Shown in pieces: positions 18,178-27,695 of a stretch of 64,000 nt of DNA. Below the pieces are notes generated by a model that was not told the DNA's origin, searched no databases, and saw only the letters and a program-made list of their open reading frames with translations. Origin of the DNA: Shewanella benthica (GTDB lineage Bacteria; Pseudomonadota; Gammaproteobacteria; Enterobacterales; Shewanellaceae); assembly GCA_023284085.1 (NCBI GenBank), contig JAKVHY010000003.1:62001-126000 (forward strand), in the 5' to 3' direction. The translations under genes and the position numbers were made by a program. The first letter of the stretch is position 1, and each line of letters starts with the position of its first letter.

Positions 18178-19554
18178 ATGCAGTCTGAACAGACGAGCCC
18201 TACACAAGAAACATCGTTAGATACACAAGCTAATTCCAGTTCTTTCCTGGATCGCTACTTCAGTATTACTCAACGTGGCAGCACCCTAAAGCGTGAACTC
18301 ATCGCGGGATTAACCACCTTCCTGGCTATGGTCTACTCGGTGATCGTGGTGCCTAACATGTTGGGAGCCGCGGGTTTCGATCCCGGCGCCGTGTTTATCT
18401 CCACCTGTATGATAGCCGCGTTCGGCTCATTATTGATGGGCTTATGGGCTAACTTACCTATGGCCATAGGTTGCGCTATTTCATTGACGGCTTTTACCGC
18501 TTTTAGCATGGTCTTGGGCCAGGGGATCTCAATTCCCGTGACTCTAGGCGCCATTTTCTTGATGGGAGTGGTATTCACATTTGTGAGTGTGACCGGACTA
18601 CGTCAGTGGATACTGACTAACCTGCCAAAGGGCATAGCCCATGGGACGGGTATCGGTATCGGATTGTTCCTCTTGCTGATTGCCACTAACAGTGTGCAGC
18701 TCATTGTCGGCAGTGATGCCGGACTGCCTGTTAAACTGGGTGATATTACTAGCCTGCCTGTGATTGCAGCCATTGTCGGTCTGGCAGCCACCATAGGTTT
18801 CGAGCGTCGCGGAGTACCTGGGGGGATCTTGATCGTGATCGTTGCCTTGTCGGTTTTTGGTCTGATATTCGACCCAGCGGTTAAATATCAAGGTCTGTTC
18901 GCCTGGCCGGATCTTATGTCAGAGCAGTCTCTTATCGGTCAGCTGGATATCATGGGGGCCTTGAATCCTGTGGTCTTGCCAATCGTATTGGCCTTGGTGA
19001 TGACGGCAATATTCGATGCGACCGGCACGATACGCGCCGTTGCAGGGCAAGCCGACTTGCTCGATAAAGATGACAACATAGTCGGTGGCAGCAGGGCGTT
19101 AACCTCAGATTCAGTCAGTAGCATCGTCGCCGGTGCCGTCGGCGGAGCCCCTGCCGCCGTGTATATCGAGTCGGCCGCTGGCACCGCCGCCGGTGGTAAG
19201 ACGGGACTCACGGCTACTATAGTCGGCCTGTTATTTGTGATGATGATGTTCCTCGCGCCGCTGAGCTACCTGGTGCCTGCTTATGCCACGGCGCCTGCGC
19301 TTATGTATGTGGGCCTCTTGATGCTGAGTAACGTCACTAAGCTGGACTTTAATGACAAGGTCGATGCCATGGCGGGATTGACCTGTGCCATCTTCATCAT
19401 CTTAAGCTCTAATATCGTCACCGGCATCATGCTGGGTTTTGTCACTCTGGTGATTGGCCGTATATGCAGTGGTGAATGGCGCGCGCTCAAGCCTGGCGTA
19501 GTAGCCATTACCTTAGGCCTGGTTATCTTCTATATGGGGGGCTGGGCGATATAG
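18178..19554 (+). CDS. NCS2-family purine (guanine/hypoxanthine/adenine) permease
   Basis: This inner-membrane nucleobase:cation symporter of the AzgA-like NCS2 branch has 458 residues and about 12-14 membrane spans. It includes the family stretches [16 protein letters not shown], the central [20 protein letters not shown] with the conserved Asp, and [21 protein letters not shown]. The ATG at 18178 is chosen because AAAGGT lies upstream and the MQSEQ start fits the family; the frame remains open to 18115 through the leader. The likely substrates are adenine, guanine or hypoxanthine. It converges with the CBS gene. Confidence 0.85.
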   Translation: MQSEQTSPTQETSLDTQANSSSFLDRYFSITQRGSTLKRELIAGLTTFLAMVYSVIVVPNMLGAAGFDPGAVFISTCMIAAFGSLLMGLWANLPMAIGCAISLTAFTAFSMVLGQGISIPVTLGAIFLMGVVFTFVSVTGLRQWILTNLPKGIAHGTGIGIGLFLLLIATNSVQLIVGSDAGLPVKLGDITSLPVIAAIVGLAATIGFERRGVPGGILIVIVALSVFGLIFDPAVKYQGLFAWPDLMSEQSLIGQLDIMGALNPVVLPIVLALVMTAIFDATGTIRAVAGQADLLDKDDNIVGGSRALTSDSVSSIVAGAVGGAPAAVYIESAAGTAAGGKTGLTATIVGLLFVMMMFLAPLSYLVPAYATAPALMYVGLLMLSNVTKLDFNDKVDAMAGLTCAIFIILSSNIVTGIMLGFVTLVIGRICSGEWRALKPGVVAITLGLVIFYMGGWAI

Positions 19555-19558
19555 ATTA

Positions 19559-19625
19559 CTAAGATTTCGAGGCTCGAGTTCCTAAGATTCGAGGCTCGAG
19601 TTCCTAGGTTTAGGAGCTCGAGTAC
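19559..19625. repeat. three tandem 22-23 bp CTCGAG-rich repeats
   Basis: Units at 19559-19581, 19582-19603 and 19604-19625 start with CTAAGAT or CTAGGTT and end in CTCGAGTNC. They fill the convergent gap between the permease and CBS genes and can form hairpins (CTCGAG palindromes), so they may serve as terminator. Motifs recur roughly every 7 bp, hinting at kinship with the heptad arrays. Confidence 0.75.
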
Positions 19626-19629
19626 AAGT

Positions 19630-20052
19630 TTATCTTTTAGCTACAAAAGCTTTTAACAGATCTTTCCAGGTGATAATTCCCACCAGCTTGCCTTTATCTA
19701 AAACGGGTAATGAGCCTATACCATGCTCGAGCAGCAGCTCACTGGCCTGCCTGATGGTTTGATTTGGCGATATGGTGACTGGGTTTCTAGTCATCACTTG
19801 ATGCGCTCTTCTTTGCAGGGTTTCACTGTCGCGTTCAGTTTCGTTGATATTGCCTATATTAGGGCTCAACGCTCGTAGGTAGTCGCGTTCAGACAGTATT
19901 CCCTGCAGTTTATCGTGTTCGATAACCAGTAGGTGGTGGAAGGGCGCATTATCAAATATCTCTTTGGCCACTGTGAGCCTATCGTCCATCTCTATGGTGA
20001 CGATGCGGGTGATCATGATCTCCGATACTCTTATATCCAGCTTTAACTCCAT
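19630..20052 (-). CDS. two-CBS-domain protein
   Basis: This 140-residue cytosolic protein is made of a tandem CBS pair (about residues 10-65 and 80-138), with typical SEIMITRIVTIEMD, GILSERDYLRAL, QVMTRNPVTISPNQ and GIGSLPVLDKGKLVGIITW. CBS pairs bind adenine nucleotides such as ATP, AMP or SAM and act as energy sensors. There is no fused enzyme domain, so the partner is unknown. It stands alone, convergent with the permease gene. Confidence 0.85.
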   Translation of the reverse strand: MELKLDIRVSEIMITRIVTIEMDDRLTVAKEIFDNAPFHHLLVIEHDKLQGILSERDYLRALSPNIGNINETERDSETLQRRAHQVMTRNPVTISPNQTIRQASELLLEHGIGSLPVLDKGKLVGIITWKDLLKAFVAKR

Positions 20053-20202
20053 ATAAGCCTCCCTTCACAAAATAAATGTGAGTGTTTACATATTTATAAC
20101 AGTTACATAAGGTGGAGGGAAGTTAATCTTCTATGGGGTATAGGCATTGGTGCAGCAGCTAACAATAAAAGTGCGTACCAGAGGGGGCAATAAAAAACAG
20201 AC

Positions 20203-20233
20203 AAAAAAAGAGTGGCAGAGCCACTCTTTTTTT
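20203..20233 (-). terminator. strong intrinsic terminator after the YjiH-like gene
   Basis: A 14-bp inverted repeat with a core AGAGTGGC/GCCACTCT, a 3-nt loop and A7/T7 flanks lies 15 bp downstream of the YjiH-like stop codon. It is a textbook Rho-independent terminator that would work in both directions. Confidence 0.92.
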
Positions 20234-20247
20234 AGGGGGGGATTAAC

Positions 20248-21603
20248 CTAGAAAATCAGATGCGCGGCACCAGCGATGATAGGTAGAGTGACCAAGGTTC
20301 GTAGGATAAAGACCACGAAAAGCTCGAAAATATTGATTGGGATCTTGCTTCCCATCAATAGCGCCCCAACTTCACTCATGTAGATAAGCTGAGTCACAGA
20401 CAATGCGGCAATGATGAAACGTGTCATATCCGACTCGATTGAGCTAGCCAGAATCGAAGGGATAAACATATCGGCAAAACCGACCACTATGGTTTTGGAT
20501 GCTTCGGCCGCTTCAGGTACCTGTAAAAGCTCTAAAAGCGGGATAAAAGGCATACCTAAATACTGAAATACTGGTGTATATTCAGCGATAATCAAAGCAA
20601 TCGTGCCGATTCCCATGACAACAGGAATAACACCAAACACCATGTCGATGACATTCTTTATGCCATCTTTAAATGTCTGCTTGATACCGTTAGCTTGTCC
20701 TGCTTTGGCGAGAGCCTGTTCTAAGCCCCAGGAAAATACCCCGTGCCCCTCTGGGATCACTTCATCATCCGGATGCCTTGGGGTGTTGTCTATATAGTCA
20801 TCTTTCTTCCAACGCAGGGGAGGAAGTTTTGGGACGATAATCGCAGCCAAGATACCTGCTAAACAAACGGTTAAGTAGAAAGGCACAAACATATGCTCGA
20901 GTCTGACCTGAGAGATAACCACCAGGGAGAAGGTGATAGATACCGCAGAGAAAGTGGTGCCGATAACAGCCGCTTCTCTCTGAGTATATAGACGCTTCTC
21001 ATATTGCTTACTGGTCATCAAAATGGCGACACTGCCATCACCTAACCAAGATGCCATACAGTCGACGGCACTACGTCCTGGCAAGTTAAATACCGGACGC
21101 ATTATTTTAGTTAATAACGTGCCGATAAATTCGAGTAAACCAAAATTCATCAGTAATGGCAGTAACATGCCCGCGAAGATAAACACACTAAATAGTGATG
21201 GTAATAGGTCATTTAAAATCAGTGCACCGGTATCGCCAGATGTGATCGCTTCAGGACCAACACCGAAGAAGGTCATCACTACGAATATGGCACCGAGTAA
21301 GCGCACAACCAGCCAGGCCGGCGTGACATTGAGCAGTGAGTTGAAGAATGCATGATTGATGATCATAGCAGGCTTAAACAGTTTAGTGATCACACTCGCC
21401 GTGGTTGTTATCGCGATAATCGCGGTGACTATCGCTGTGATAGTGTCACCAAGTAGGCTCTGTAGCCCCTTAGATACGATAGCGATTGGGATAGTGATAG
21501 CGTCGTTATAACTGATAGGCGTCATAAACAGCAGCAGGCCTATCAATGACGGAATAATAAACGTCAATATCGTTTTTATGTTATGGGTTTGTTTTTCAGC
21601 CAC
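20248..21603 (-). CDS. YjiH-family nucleoside-recognition (Gate) membrane protein
   Basis: This 451-residue inner-membrane protein has about 9-11 helices and two Gate-like halves. Motifs are IIPSLIGLLLFMTPISYND at the start, GRSAVDCMASWLGDGSVAILMTS in the middle and VGFADMFIPSIL, STQLIYMSEVGALLMGSKIP-like near the end, as in the YjiH group. These proteins are related to concentrative nucleoside transporters, but the substrate is unproved. Its single-gene transcript ends at the strong terminator at 20203-20233. Confidence 0.8.
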   Translation of the reverse strand: MAEKQTHNIKTILTFIIPSLIGLLLFMTPISYNDAITIPIAIVSKGLQSLLGDTITAIVTAIIAITTTASVITKLFKPAMIINHAFFNSLLNVTPAWLVVRLLGAIFVVMTFFGVGPEAITSGDTGALILNDLLPSLFSVFIFAGMLLPLLMNFGLLEFIGTLLTKIMRPVFNLPGRSAVDCMASWLGDGSVAILMTSKQYEKRLYTQREAAVIGTTFSAVSITFSLVVISQVRLEHMFVPFYLTVCLAGILAAIIVPKLPPLRWKKDDYIDNTPRHPDDEVIPEGHGVFSWGLEQALAKAGQANGIKQTFKDGIKNVIDMVFGVIPVVMGIGTIALIIAEYTPVFQYLGMPFIPLLELLQVPEAAEASKTIVVGFADMFIPSILASSIESDMTRFIIAALSVTQLIYMSEVGALLMGSKIPINIFELFVVFILRTLVTLPIIAGAAHLIF

Positions 21604-21975
21604 TTTTTTTACCCTAAATTACCGTTTCGGCACAATTGCAATAAGTTAACATTTCATCCAATTTGAAATTAAGTTTGAATATCCATTCAAATCGAGGGGG
21701 GCAAGATTACCCCCTTAAATCCTCTATGTAAAACGATTCTCAGGCTGGATGGGATTAATCACAGATATAGCATAGTTATTACGCCTTTTTGAGTATTTAT
21801 ATTCTAGCGAAACAAGCAAGAATATATTATGTATGCTTTTGGTTTCACTGTGGTTAATCTTGGTGGGTACTTGTGTTTCTCTGGTGTTGCTCTTATGTGT
21901 TTTTGTGGTTTTTTGCCAAAGAAAGCGACGTGTTCTTAGAGCCACGTCGCTATTGTTCGAGGTGATAAAGCAAGG
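21604..21975. other. intergenic region, no gene seen
   Basis: This 370-bp AT-rich gap holds the promoter side of the YjiH-like gene and the terminator of the chemoreceptor gene. A GGGGGG...CCCCC inverted repeat lies near 21696-21716. The 73-codon minus frame at 21724-21945 lacks a ribosome binding site and recognisable features and is not called. Confidence 0.5.
21924..21951 (-). terminator. terminator after the PAS chemoreceptor gene
   Basis: A 9-bp stem AGCGACGTG/CACGTCGCT with a 10-nt loop is followed on the minus strand by TTCTTTGG. It lies 24 bp after the chemoreceptor stop codon. Confidence 0.75.
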
Positions 21976-23520
21976 TTAGCCGAAAGTATCTCTCATGCTC
22001 TTGGCTTTATCGGCATTGACCTTTAGTTCGAGCACCGATGTTTCGACGGATTGCACGGCGCGTAAGTTATCGTTACTGGCCAGGCTGATTGCAGCAATAT
22101 TTTGATTGATTTCATCGACCACCTGCTTTTGCTGGTCTGCAGCTACCGAGTTTTGCTGTGCCAGTGAGTGTATGGTGCTGATGGCCTGATAGATGGTATC
22201 AATCTTTTCCGCCGATGCCTGAGTATCGGTGGCACACAATTCAGCCTGAGCCCGGCTCAAATCCATCTGACCGGCCCAACTGGTTATCATGGCGAACATC
22301 TTATCGACGCTCTTAGAGATGCTGTTGGTCGATTCTTGTGTGCGTTTCGATAGGGCTCTGACTTCATCGGCGACCACGGCGAAACCTCGCCCCTGTTCGC
22401 CGGCGCGCGCCGCTTCGATGGCGGCATTGAGCGCCAGCAAGTTTGTTTGCTCGGCGATGGCATCAATCTCTGACATGGCTGAGGCTACTTGCTCGGCTTC
22501 CTTGTTGAGCAGGTGTGCATTGGCCGCGGCTTCTGTTACCGCTTGGGTGAGTGAGGCTATGTTGCTGTTATTAGATTGCATCTTGATGCGGCTGTCATGA
22601 CACAACTGGTAGGTTTCGTCGATGCTGTTCGAGGTCGATTGAGTATTGACGGCCACTTCGGCTATGGTTGAGCCCATCTCCTCCATGGCGCTGGCGATCT
22701 GCTCCACTTGCTGACTCTCATGTTCTAAACCTGCATGGGTTTGATTCGCGGCGGTGATGAGCTTATCGGCTATTGCATCGATATGCTTGGCATTGTCTTG
22801 AGAACGCCCCAACACTCCCTGTAGTTTTGCTCTTTGCATTAACATCTGAAAGTCGAGTAGGGAGGAAGTATCGCGGCCACAATAGACGAAGCGGCTCACG
22901 GAATCGTAGTCCTGTTTCATTTTCATTAATTTAGCGGGGATTCTGAAGGCCTCGTCATAGAAGATGGCTAAGTTGATCCCCATCAGCAGCACGCCGGCTA
23001 AAATGACGCCCCAGCCCCAGATTGCGCCAGCTACCCCTAAGCCTGTGGTGGCACAAATTGCGGATAAGACGCGCTTCTGGTTTAAGCTCAGGGGATCGGA
23101 GACCGTTTTTCCCTGATTGAGCCGCTTGTAGATCTGCTCGGCTCTGATGACAAGCTGGTCCGAGGCTTTGATGCGAACCGACTGATAACCTATTATCGCT
23201 CCCTTCTCAAATAGCGGAGAGACGAAGGCATCGACCCAGTAATAGGATCCATCCTTACAGCGGTTCTTGACCACACCTCGCCAAGATTGACCCGACTTGA
23301 GCTTAATCCAGAGTTCTTTAAATGCGTCTGCTGGCATATCTTGATGCCTGACTAGATTGTGGCTATGACCAATCAGTTCAGATTTACTGTAGCCGGAGAT
23401 ATCGATAAAGGTTTGGTTAACATAGGTAATGAGCCCACGTTTGTCTGTGTTTGAGATCAGTTCTTCACCGGCTGTGAGTCTTATCTCCCGGCCAGTGGAT
23501 TTGTTGTGCTGACTTGTCAT
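21976..23520 (-). CDS. PAS-domain methyl-accepting chemotaxis protein (Aer-like)
   Basis: This 514-residue energy or redox taxis receptor has an N-terminal cytoplasmic PAS domain (about 10-125; [15 protein letters not shown] and [11 protein letters not shown]), a paired hydrophobic segment without a periplasmic loop (about 150-190), then a signalling domain with the tip [20 protein letters not shown] and [13 protein letters not shown]. This layout matches Aer, which senses cellular redox through FAD in the PAS domain. It signals to CheA/CheW, not encoded here. The start at 23520 gives the proper PAS N-terminus. Confidence 0.9.
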   Translation of the reverse strand: MTSQHNKSTGREIRLTAGEELISNTDKRGLITYVNQTFIDISGYSKSELIGHSHNLVRHQDMPADAFKELWIKLKSGQSWRGVVKNRCKDGSYYWVDAFVSPLFEKGAIIGYQSVRIKASDQLVIRAEQIYKRLNQGKTVSDPLSLNQKRVLSAICATTGLGVAGAIWGWGVILAGVLLMGINLAIFYDEAFRIPAKLMKMKQDYDSVSRFVYCGRDTSSLLDFQMLMQRAKLQGVLGRSQDNAKHIDAIADKLITAANQTHAGLEHESQQVEQIASAMEEMGSTIAEVAVNTQSTSNSIDETYQLCHDSRIKMQSNNSNIASLTQAVTEAAANAHLLNKEAEQVASAMSEIDAIAEQTNLLALNAAIEAARAGEQGRGFAVVADEVRALSKRTQESTNSISKSVDKMFAMITSWAGQMDLSRAQAELCATDTQASAEKIDTIYQAISTIHSLAQQNSVAADQQKQVVDEINQNIAAISLASNDNLRAVQSVETSVLELKVNADKAKSMRDTFG

Positions 23521-23882
23521 GCTATTTCCCGTTCAAAACTTCGAAATCCGTATCAGATTCTTTGTCGGTCATTATTGTTATGGGGAAATTATATCACTTA
23601 TGTGTTTGTTTTGTTGTGGATTTTAGGTTTTGAGACTAGAGTCGATAAAACTGAATTAGTGCTCTATTTAATAATAAATCTCTGCTGTTTGAATCTGTGT
23701 TAGCTAATATCGCTGATGGAGTCGGTGTATTTACACTATGATAATTAAGGTGATAATGGTTTGCGTATCCTTAAAGTACAATTTCATTATTTAGAAATGA
23801 TTAAAAATCGGTGCTAGACCTCTTTAATCAATGCTGCTTCCATGTATGTTAAGGGAGTGTGTGATGAGTGAATTAAGGAACA

Positions 23883-24563
23883 ATGATAGAAAAGAGCAGA
23901 AAGCTATCCAGCTTAGCGTTTAAGTTTGGTGTACTTGGTAGTGTCGGTTTAATTATTGGCACTGTGTTATCTGTGCTTGGATTTCAGGACTTCGAGGGTC
24001 ATGGCTTCAATTTTCTCAACCACACGCTCAGTGAGTTGGGGCACTATGGTCATTCTAAATTTGCCGTGGTGATCAATGGCGGGCTATTTTTTGGTAGTTT
24101 AAGCCTGATTATGTTTTGTCTTTTCTCTATTCAGCTGATGGATAATCGAGCCCTCTATCCATTGTTAATCGCACTCGTTTGTACATTTATCTCATTGGCG
24201 GCAGCTGGGTTATTTCCTGTTAATGTGTACCATCTGCACACGGCAGCATTGAAGTACTTTTTCTATTCCGGGGTAATGAGCTCATTCCTCTATCTTATCT
24301 ACATTTTGATGAAAGGCAGGCTCTTCTATTCTCGCTGGAATGCACTCACAGGTATTTTGACCTTCATCAGTTTCTTTAGCTTTCTCTTGTTTTCCCACCA
24401 ATCTTTGGGATTAACGACCGCCGGTAGGCCCTTCTATCAGGAGATGGTGATGAGCTTGCCCAGACCCGATATCTGGTGGCCTGCGACGTTTGAGTGGATC
24501 TGCATAGGGCTATTTATGCTCTGGACCTTAGGTTTAGTGACTAGCTTAAGGTCGAGAGGGTGA
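23883..24563 (+). CDS. DUF998-family membrane protein
   Basis: This is a 226-residue protein with six predicted membrane helices, beginning FGVLGSVGLIIGTVLSVLGF. The HTLSELGHYGH segment after the first helix and AAGLFPVNVYHLHTAAL in the middle are typical of DUF998 membrane proteins of unknown function. AAGGAACA is placed correctly before the ATG. It stands alone, convergent with ubiV. The 360 bp upstream (23521-23882) is AT-rich with no other gene seen. Confidence 0.75.
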   Translation: MIEKSRKLSSLAFKFGVLGSVGLIIGTVLSVLGFQDFEGHGFNFLNHTLSELGHYGHSKFAVVINGGLFFGSLSLIMFCLFSIQLMDNRALYPLLIALVCTFISLAAAGLFPVNVYHLHTAALKYFFYSGVMSSFLYLIYILMKGRLFYSRWNALTGILTFISFFSFLLFSHQSLGLTTAGRPFYQEMVMSLPRPDIWWPATFEWICIGLFMLWTLGLVTSLRSRG

Positions 24564-24593
24564 TTTAGTCGCTCGAAGGCTTGAGGGCTTGTA

Positions 24594-24628
24594 ACCTTAC
24601 AACTTACAACTTACAACTTACAACTTTC
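24594..24628. repeat. heptanucleotide tandem array, 5 units
   Basis: Five 7-bp units (ACCTTAC, then AACTTAC three times, then AACTTTC) lie in the convergent gap between the DUF998 gene and ubiV. The same heptad family occurs at 11645 and 33652. Confidence 0.85.
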
Positions 24629-24714
24629 TTATTTCGGTCTTGTGCCTTACCGCTAAAAATTGTATTCCGGCCATAAGCATGCCGGAATGACGTGTTGTTT
24701 TTTGTGTGCCAGCT

Positions 24715-25584
24715 TTACACGGTGCTGAAGCCCGCTTGCTGATGCCAGTAGCCGTTGCAACTGAGCTCAGAGCCGTTTGTTTCTTGTTTTACATGGGACG
24801 CTCGCTCGCCATCAAATAATTTATCCGCAAGCTCGACACTGCTCATGCTTGAGGGGGAAACCCTGAAATAATCCACACCCATTTTTTCCATATCGGCTTT
24901 TTCTGACGAGAGGTCGATACAGGCCGCTGACTGAGTCTGTATACCATTGAGGCGCAGCAGGGGCTCTGACTCTTGAGTCTGAGCTAACAGTCCCTTAGGA
25001 TTTGAGATACAGATGGTCTGACACTTGTCTTTGGCCAGTCCCTTGTGTCTGGCGGTGAAGCAGCGCGCCGAGAGAGCCAGTGGCATGAAGCCATGACCAA
25101 ACACCTCGATTTCGAACGCGGGCGCTTCGATAGATATGACCTTGTCGAGCCAATGTTTAGAGAGCTCCACCGGCATGACGAAGCGCTGCATACCCCAGCT
25201 GTGTAGCTTTTTCAAGCTGGCTAAGTTGTAGTTGTTGACCGTGGGACCGCAGATAAAGGGCAGACCCAGTTCTTTCGCCGCCTGAACCGCGCCCATATCA
25301 TTGGCTTCTATGGTAAATTCACCGTTGTCGACCTGTTTCTTCAGCTCGGTATATTCGGATGGCGCCTCCAGCAGTGCCAGAGTCGAGATTACCACCTCTT
25401 TACCCGAGGCTTTGAGCATATGGGCTAAGTCCATATAATCAGTAAATTTAAGCTCGCGGCGGCGACTACATATAGTCTCCCCCAGATACACTAGTGGTAT
25501 CTGGCTATCGGCAACGGCTCGATAAAACTCGATAACCTTCTCTTTCGGCCAGCAATATAATAATGGCCCGAGTGATACTTTCAT
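24715..25584 (-). CDS. ubiV: oxygen-independent ubiquinone hydroxylation protein UbiV
   Basis: This U32-family protein works as a heterodimer with UbiU to hydroxylate the ubiquinone ring without O2. It has 289 residues from the MKVSLGPLLY start, which matches E. coli YhbV; the frame stays open upstream but those residues are not conserved. The [4Fe-4S] cysteines are visible: Cys39 (GETICSRRR), Cys175 (SARCFTARH), Cys188 and Cys192 (KCQTICI). It lies downstream of ubiU in the same direction with a 193-bp gap. Confidence 0.92.
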   Translation of the reverse strand: MKVSLGPLLYCWPKEKVIEFYRAVADSQIPLVYLGETICSRRRELKFTDYMDLAHMLKASGKEVVISTLALLEAPSEYTELKKQVDNGEFTIEANDMGAVQAAKELGLPFICGPTVNNYNLASLKKLHSWGMQRFVMPVELSKHWLDKVISIEAPAFEIEVFGHGFMPLALSARCFTARHKGLAKDKCQTICISNPKGLLAQTQESEPLLRLNGIQTQSAACIDLSSEKADMEKMGVDYFRVSPSSMSSVELADKLFDGERASHVKQETNGSELSCNGYWHQQAGFSTV

Positions 25585-25777
25585 CTGTTTTCCTATGTGA
25601 AATGACATCTGCCGGGCAGCCTGATGTTCAGGTCTTATTGCCACCTGCGCTCATGGTCTGGCCAGAGTACTTGGCAGTTTACATACGTGTTTGCTTGAAT
25701 GAGTGCTTACTTGAATACTGACTTAAATGCTTAGCGCATAAGGTCTATTCAAGGGTAATAGTAGAGGTCGGCTAAGA

Positions 25778-26779
25778 TTACTGCCAAGTGCGCTCATAGG
25801 CGCCGAGTGTGGTGGTTTGTCCCTCTGAGACCTTAGATAGTGCTCTGTTCCATTCATCTTGGGTTTGATACTGGTCTGGGTTATCGAGATAAGTATCGAT
25901 GGCGTGTCGCCACACCGAGGTGACTTGCTCAACATAAGCCGGGCTGCGTTGTCGGCCCTCAATTTTTAAAGACACCACTTTTGCTTTGGCGAGTTCAGGG
26001 ATCAGGCTTAATGTGTTTAAACTTGTGGGTGACTCGAGCAGGTATGTCGGCTCGCTGTTGTCTTGTGTTGTGTATCGACCCTTGCAGACCACAGGGTAAC
26101 CCATCTGTTCATCTATGGAGGATTTATCGATAAGGACCTCGTTGAGGCGTGTCAATCGGGCCCCATCTTTCTCTTGCCAGCGAACGTGCTTAGCCGGTGA
26201 GCAGGAGCCACCGGTATTGGGCGACTGCCCAGTCACGTAAGAGGAGAGATGGCAGCGGCCTTCGGCCATGATGCACAGGCTACCAAAGGCAAACACTTCC
26301 AGATCAACTGGAGTGACCTTAGAGAGATCTCTCACTTGTTTCATCGATAATACCCGGGGCAATACGGCGCGCTCTATGTTGAACTCTTCTTTGTAGAGTT
26401 TCAATGCACCTAAGTTGCTGGCACTGGCCTGCACCGACAGATGCAATGGCAGGTGAGGGTAGCGGCTGTGGGCATAGTCTAGCAATGAAAGGTCGGCCAT
26501 GATCAAGGCGTCGATGCCGGTATTAGCGGCAATATCGACTGCTTCGTACCAACGTTTCTCCTCTCCTGGTTTGGGAAAGGTGTTGATGGTCAGGAAGATC
26601 TTCTTTCCCCGCTTCTTAGTGTATTCGGCTGCTTGCTGAAGTTTTTTCGGGGTGAAGTTGAGACCCGCGAATGATCTGGCATTGGTGTCATTCTTTAAGC
26701 CTAGATAGACGGCATCGGCCCCTGCATTGAGTGCAGTTTTCAGTGATGCCAAATTACCTGCCGGACACAGCAGTTCCAT
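25778..26779 (-). CDS. ubiU: oxygen-independent ubiquinone hydroxylation protein UbiU
   Basis: UbiU is the partner of UbiV in the anaerobic hydroxylation steps of ubiquinone synthesis. It has 333 residues, beginning MELLCPAGN as in E. coli YhbU (331); an upstream in-frame ATG is less likely. The four cluster cysteines fall at 169, 176, 193 and 232, the same numbers as reported for the E. coli protein. It is divergent from ubiT across about 170 bp. Confidence 0.93.
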   Translation of the reverse strand: MELLCPAGNLASLKTALNAGADAVYLGLKNDTNARSFAGLNFTPKKLQQAAEYTKKRGKKIFLTINTFPKPGEEKRWYEAVDIAANTGIDALIMADLSLLDYAHSRYPHLPLHLSVQASASNLGALKLYKEEFNIERAVLPRVLSMKQVRDLSKVTPVDLEVFAFGSLCIMAEGRCHLSSYVTGQSPNTGGSCSPAKHVRWQEKDGARLTRLNEVLIDKSSIDEQMGYPVVCKGRYTTQDNSEPTYLLESPTSLNTLSLIPELAKAKVVSLKIEGRQRSPAYVEQVTSVWRHAIDTYLDNPDQYQTQDEWNRALSKVSEGQTTTLGAYERTWQ

Positions 26780-26844
26780 ATTCTTACTCCAAGGTGCTCC
26801 CAAAAATCGAAAAGTGAGTGTAAAAGGGATTGGCTATCGAATAC

Positions 26845-26858
26845 TTGATGTAAAACAG
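26845..26858. promoter_or_regulatory. weak FNR-like site between ubiU and ubiT
   Basis: TTGATGTAAAACAG matches 8 of 10 fixed positions of the FNR consensus TTGAT-N4-ATCAA. It lies in the divergent ubiU/ubiT promoter region, and anaerobic control would make sense for these genes. One half is perfect, the other poor, so this is tentative. Confidence 0.3.
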
Positions 26859-26949
26859 GTTTGTGATCATAAAATATGGGTAAAATCATTTTCTTTTTGA
26901 CTCTCCTGCTGTAGGTAGAGTTATTTAGGCTACCGGAAATCAGATCCAA

Positions 26950-27462
26950 ATGCAGATACCACTTTCAGGCAATATCGCCAAGCAACTCCTTATCCTGGCG
27001 CCTAAGCTTATGCGACAACCATTGGCTATGGTGCCATTCAAGTTAAAAGCGGATGTGTTAGTCCGCCTGTTAGGATTAATGCTTAAGCAGCAGGGGGAAG
27101 ATGAAGAGTTGGATTTTCTGTGTGGACGTTGGGTGGCAATTAATGTCGAAGACATGGGACTGGAGTTTGAGGTTAGTTATGACTCTCGTTGGTTGGTACG
27201 CCCAAGAACGGATGCTCAAGTGGTGTTCTCGGGACATTCGAAAGAGCTGCTCCTGATCGCGGCGGGAAAAGAAGATCCCGACACGCTTTTTTTCCAGCGC
27301 AAGCTGTCCATCGAAGGTGACACCGAGCTGGGATTAGAGGTGAAGAACCTGTTGCTCAGCGTCGAGTTTGATACCTTGCCATCGCCTATTAGGCACAGCA
27401 TAGAGAAGCTGGCACTGATTATCTGCCAGCTGCAGATTAAGGCCGAGCCTCAGGCCGTGTAG
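26950..27462 (+). CDS. ubiT: SCP2-domain ubiquinone accessory protein UbiT
   Basis: UbiT is a lipid-binding accessory factor required with UbiU and UbiV for oxygen-independent ubiquinone synthesis; its SCP2 domain binds isoprenoid quinone intermediates. It has 170 residues. The hallmark stretch DPDTLFFQRKLSIEGDTELG is nearly identical to E. coli YhbT. It is divergent from ubiU. After the stop codon, GTAGTCGAC (27461-27469) and its inverted copy at 27535-27543 enclose further small hairpins, a possible terminator. Confidence 0.92.
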   Translation: MQIPLSGNIAKQLLILAPKLMRQPLAMVPFKLKADVLVRLLGLMLKQQGEDEELDFLCGRWVAINVEDMGLEFEVSYDSRWLVRPRTDAQVVFSGHSKELLLIAAGKEDPDTLFFQRKLSIEGDTELGLEVKNLLLSVEFDTLPSPIRHSIEKLALIICQLQIKAEPQAV

Positions 27463-27695
27463 TCGACCAGGCCGGAATACCCGATGGGGTATTACAAGGG
27501 AGGCTGCGGCTTCCCCTGTTAGCTTCATAGAACTGTCGACTACTGTTAACCACGCCTGCAGCCTCTATGGTCGCCAGAGGCGCGTTGTGGGATAAGTTTG
27601 GTCCCTGTCAGGACCATTTTTTCTCTTGCCTCATGTCTGATATTTGACGATGACTGTGGTTAGAGGTTTATGATTTGTACCTGGGAGTACGTCAG

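Noticed and set aside
21724..21945. 73-codon minus frame after the YjiH-like gene
   Set aside because: Contains the chemoreceptor terminator hairpin inside it; no ribosome binding site or family.
27463..27695. tRNA or other RNA gene after ubiT
   Set aside because: Inverted repeats exist, but no cloverleaf or known RNA motif is seen; more likely terminator structure.
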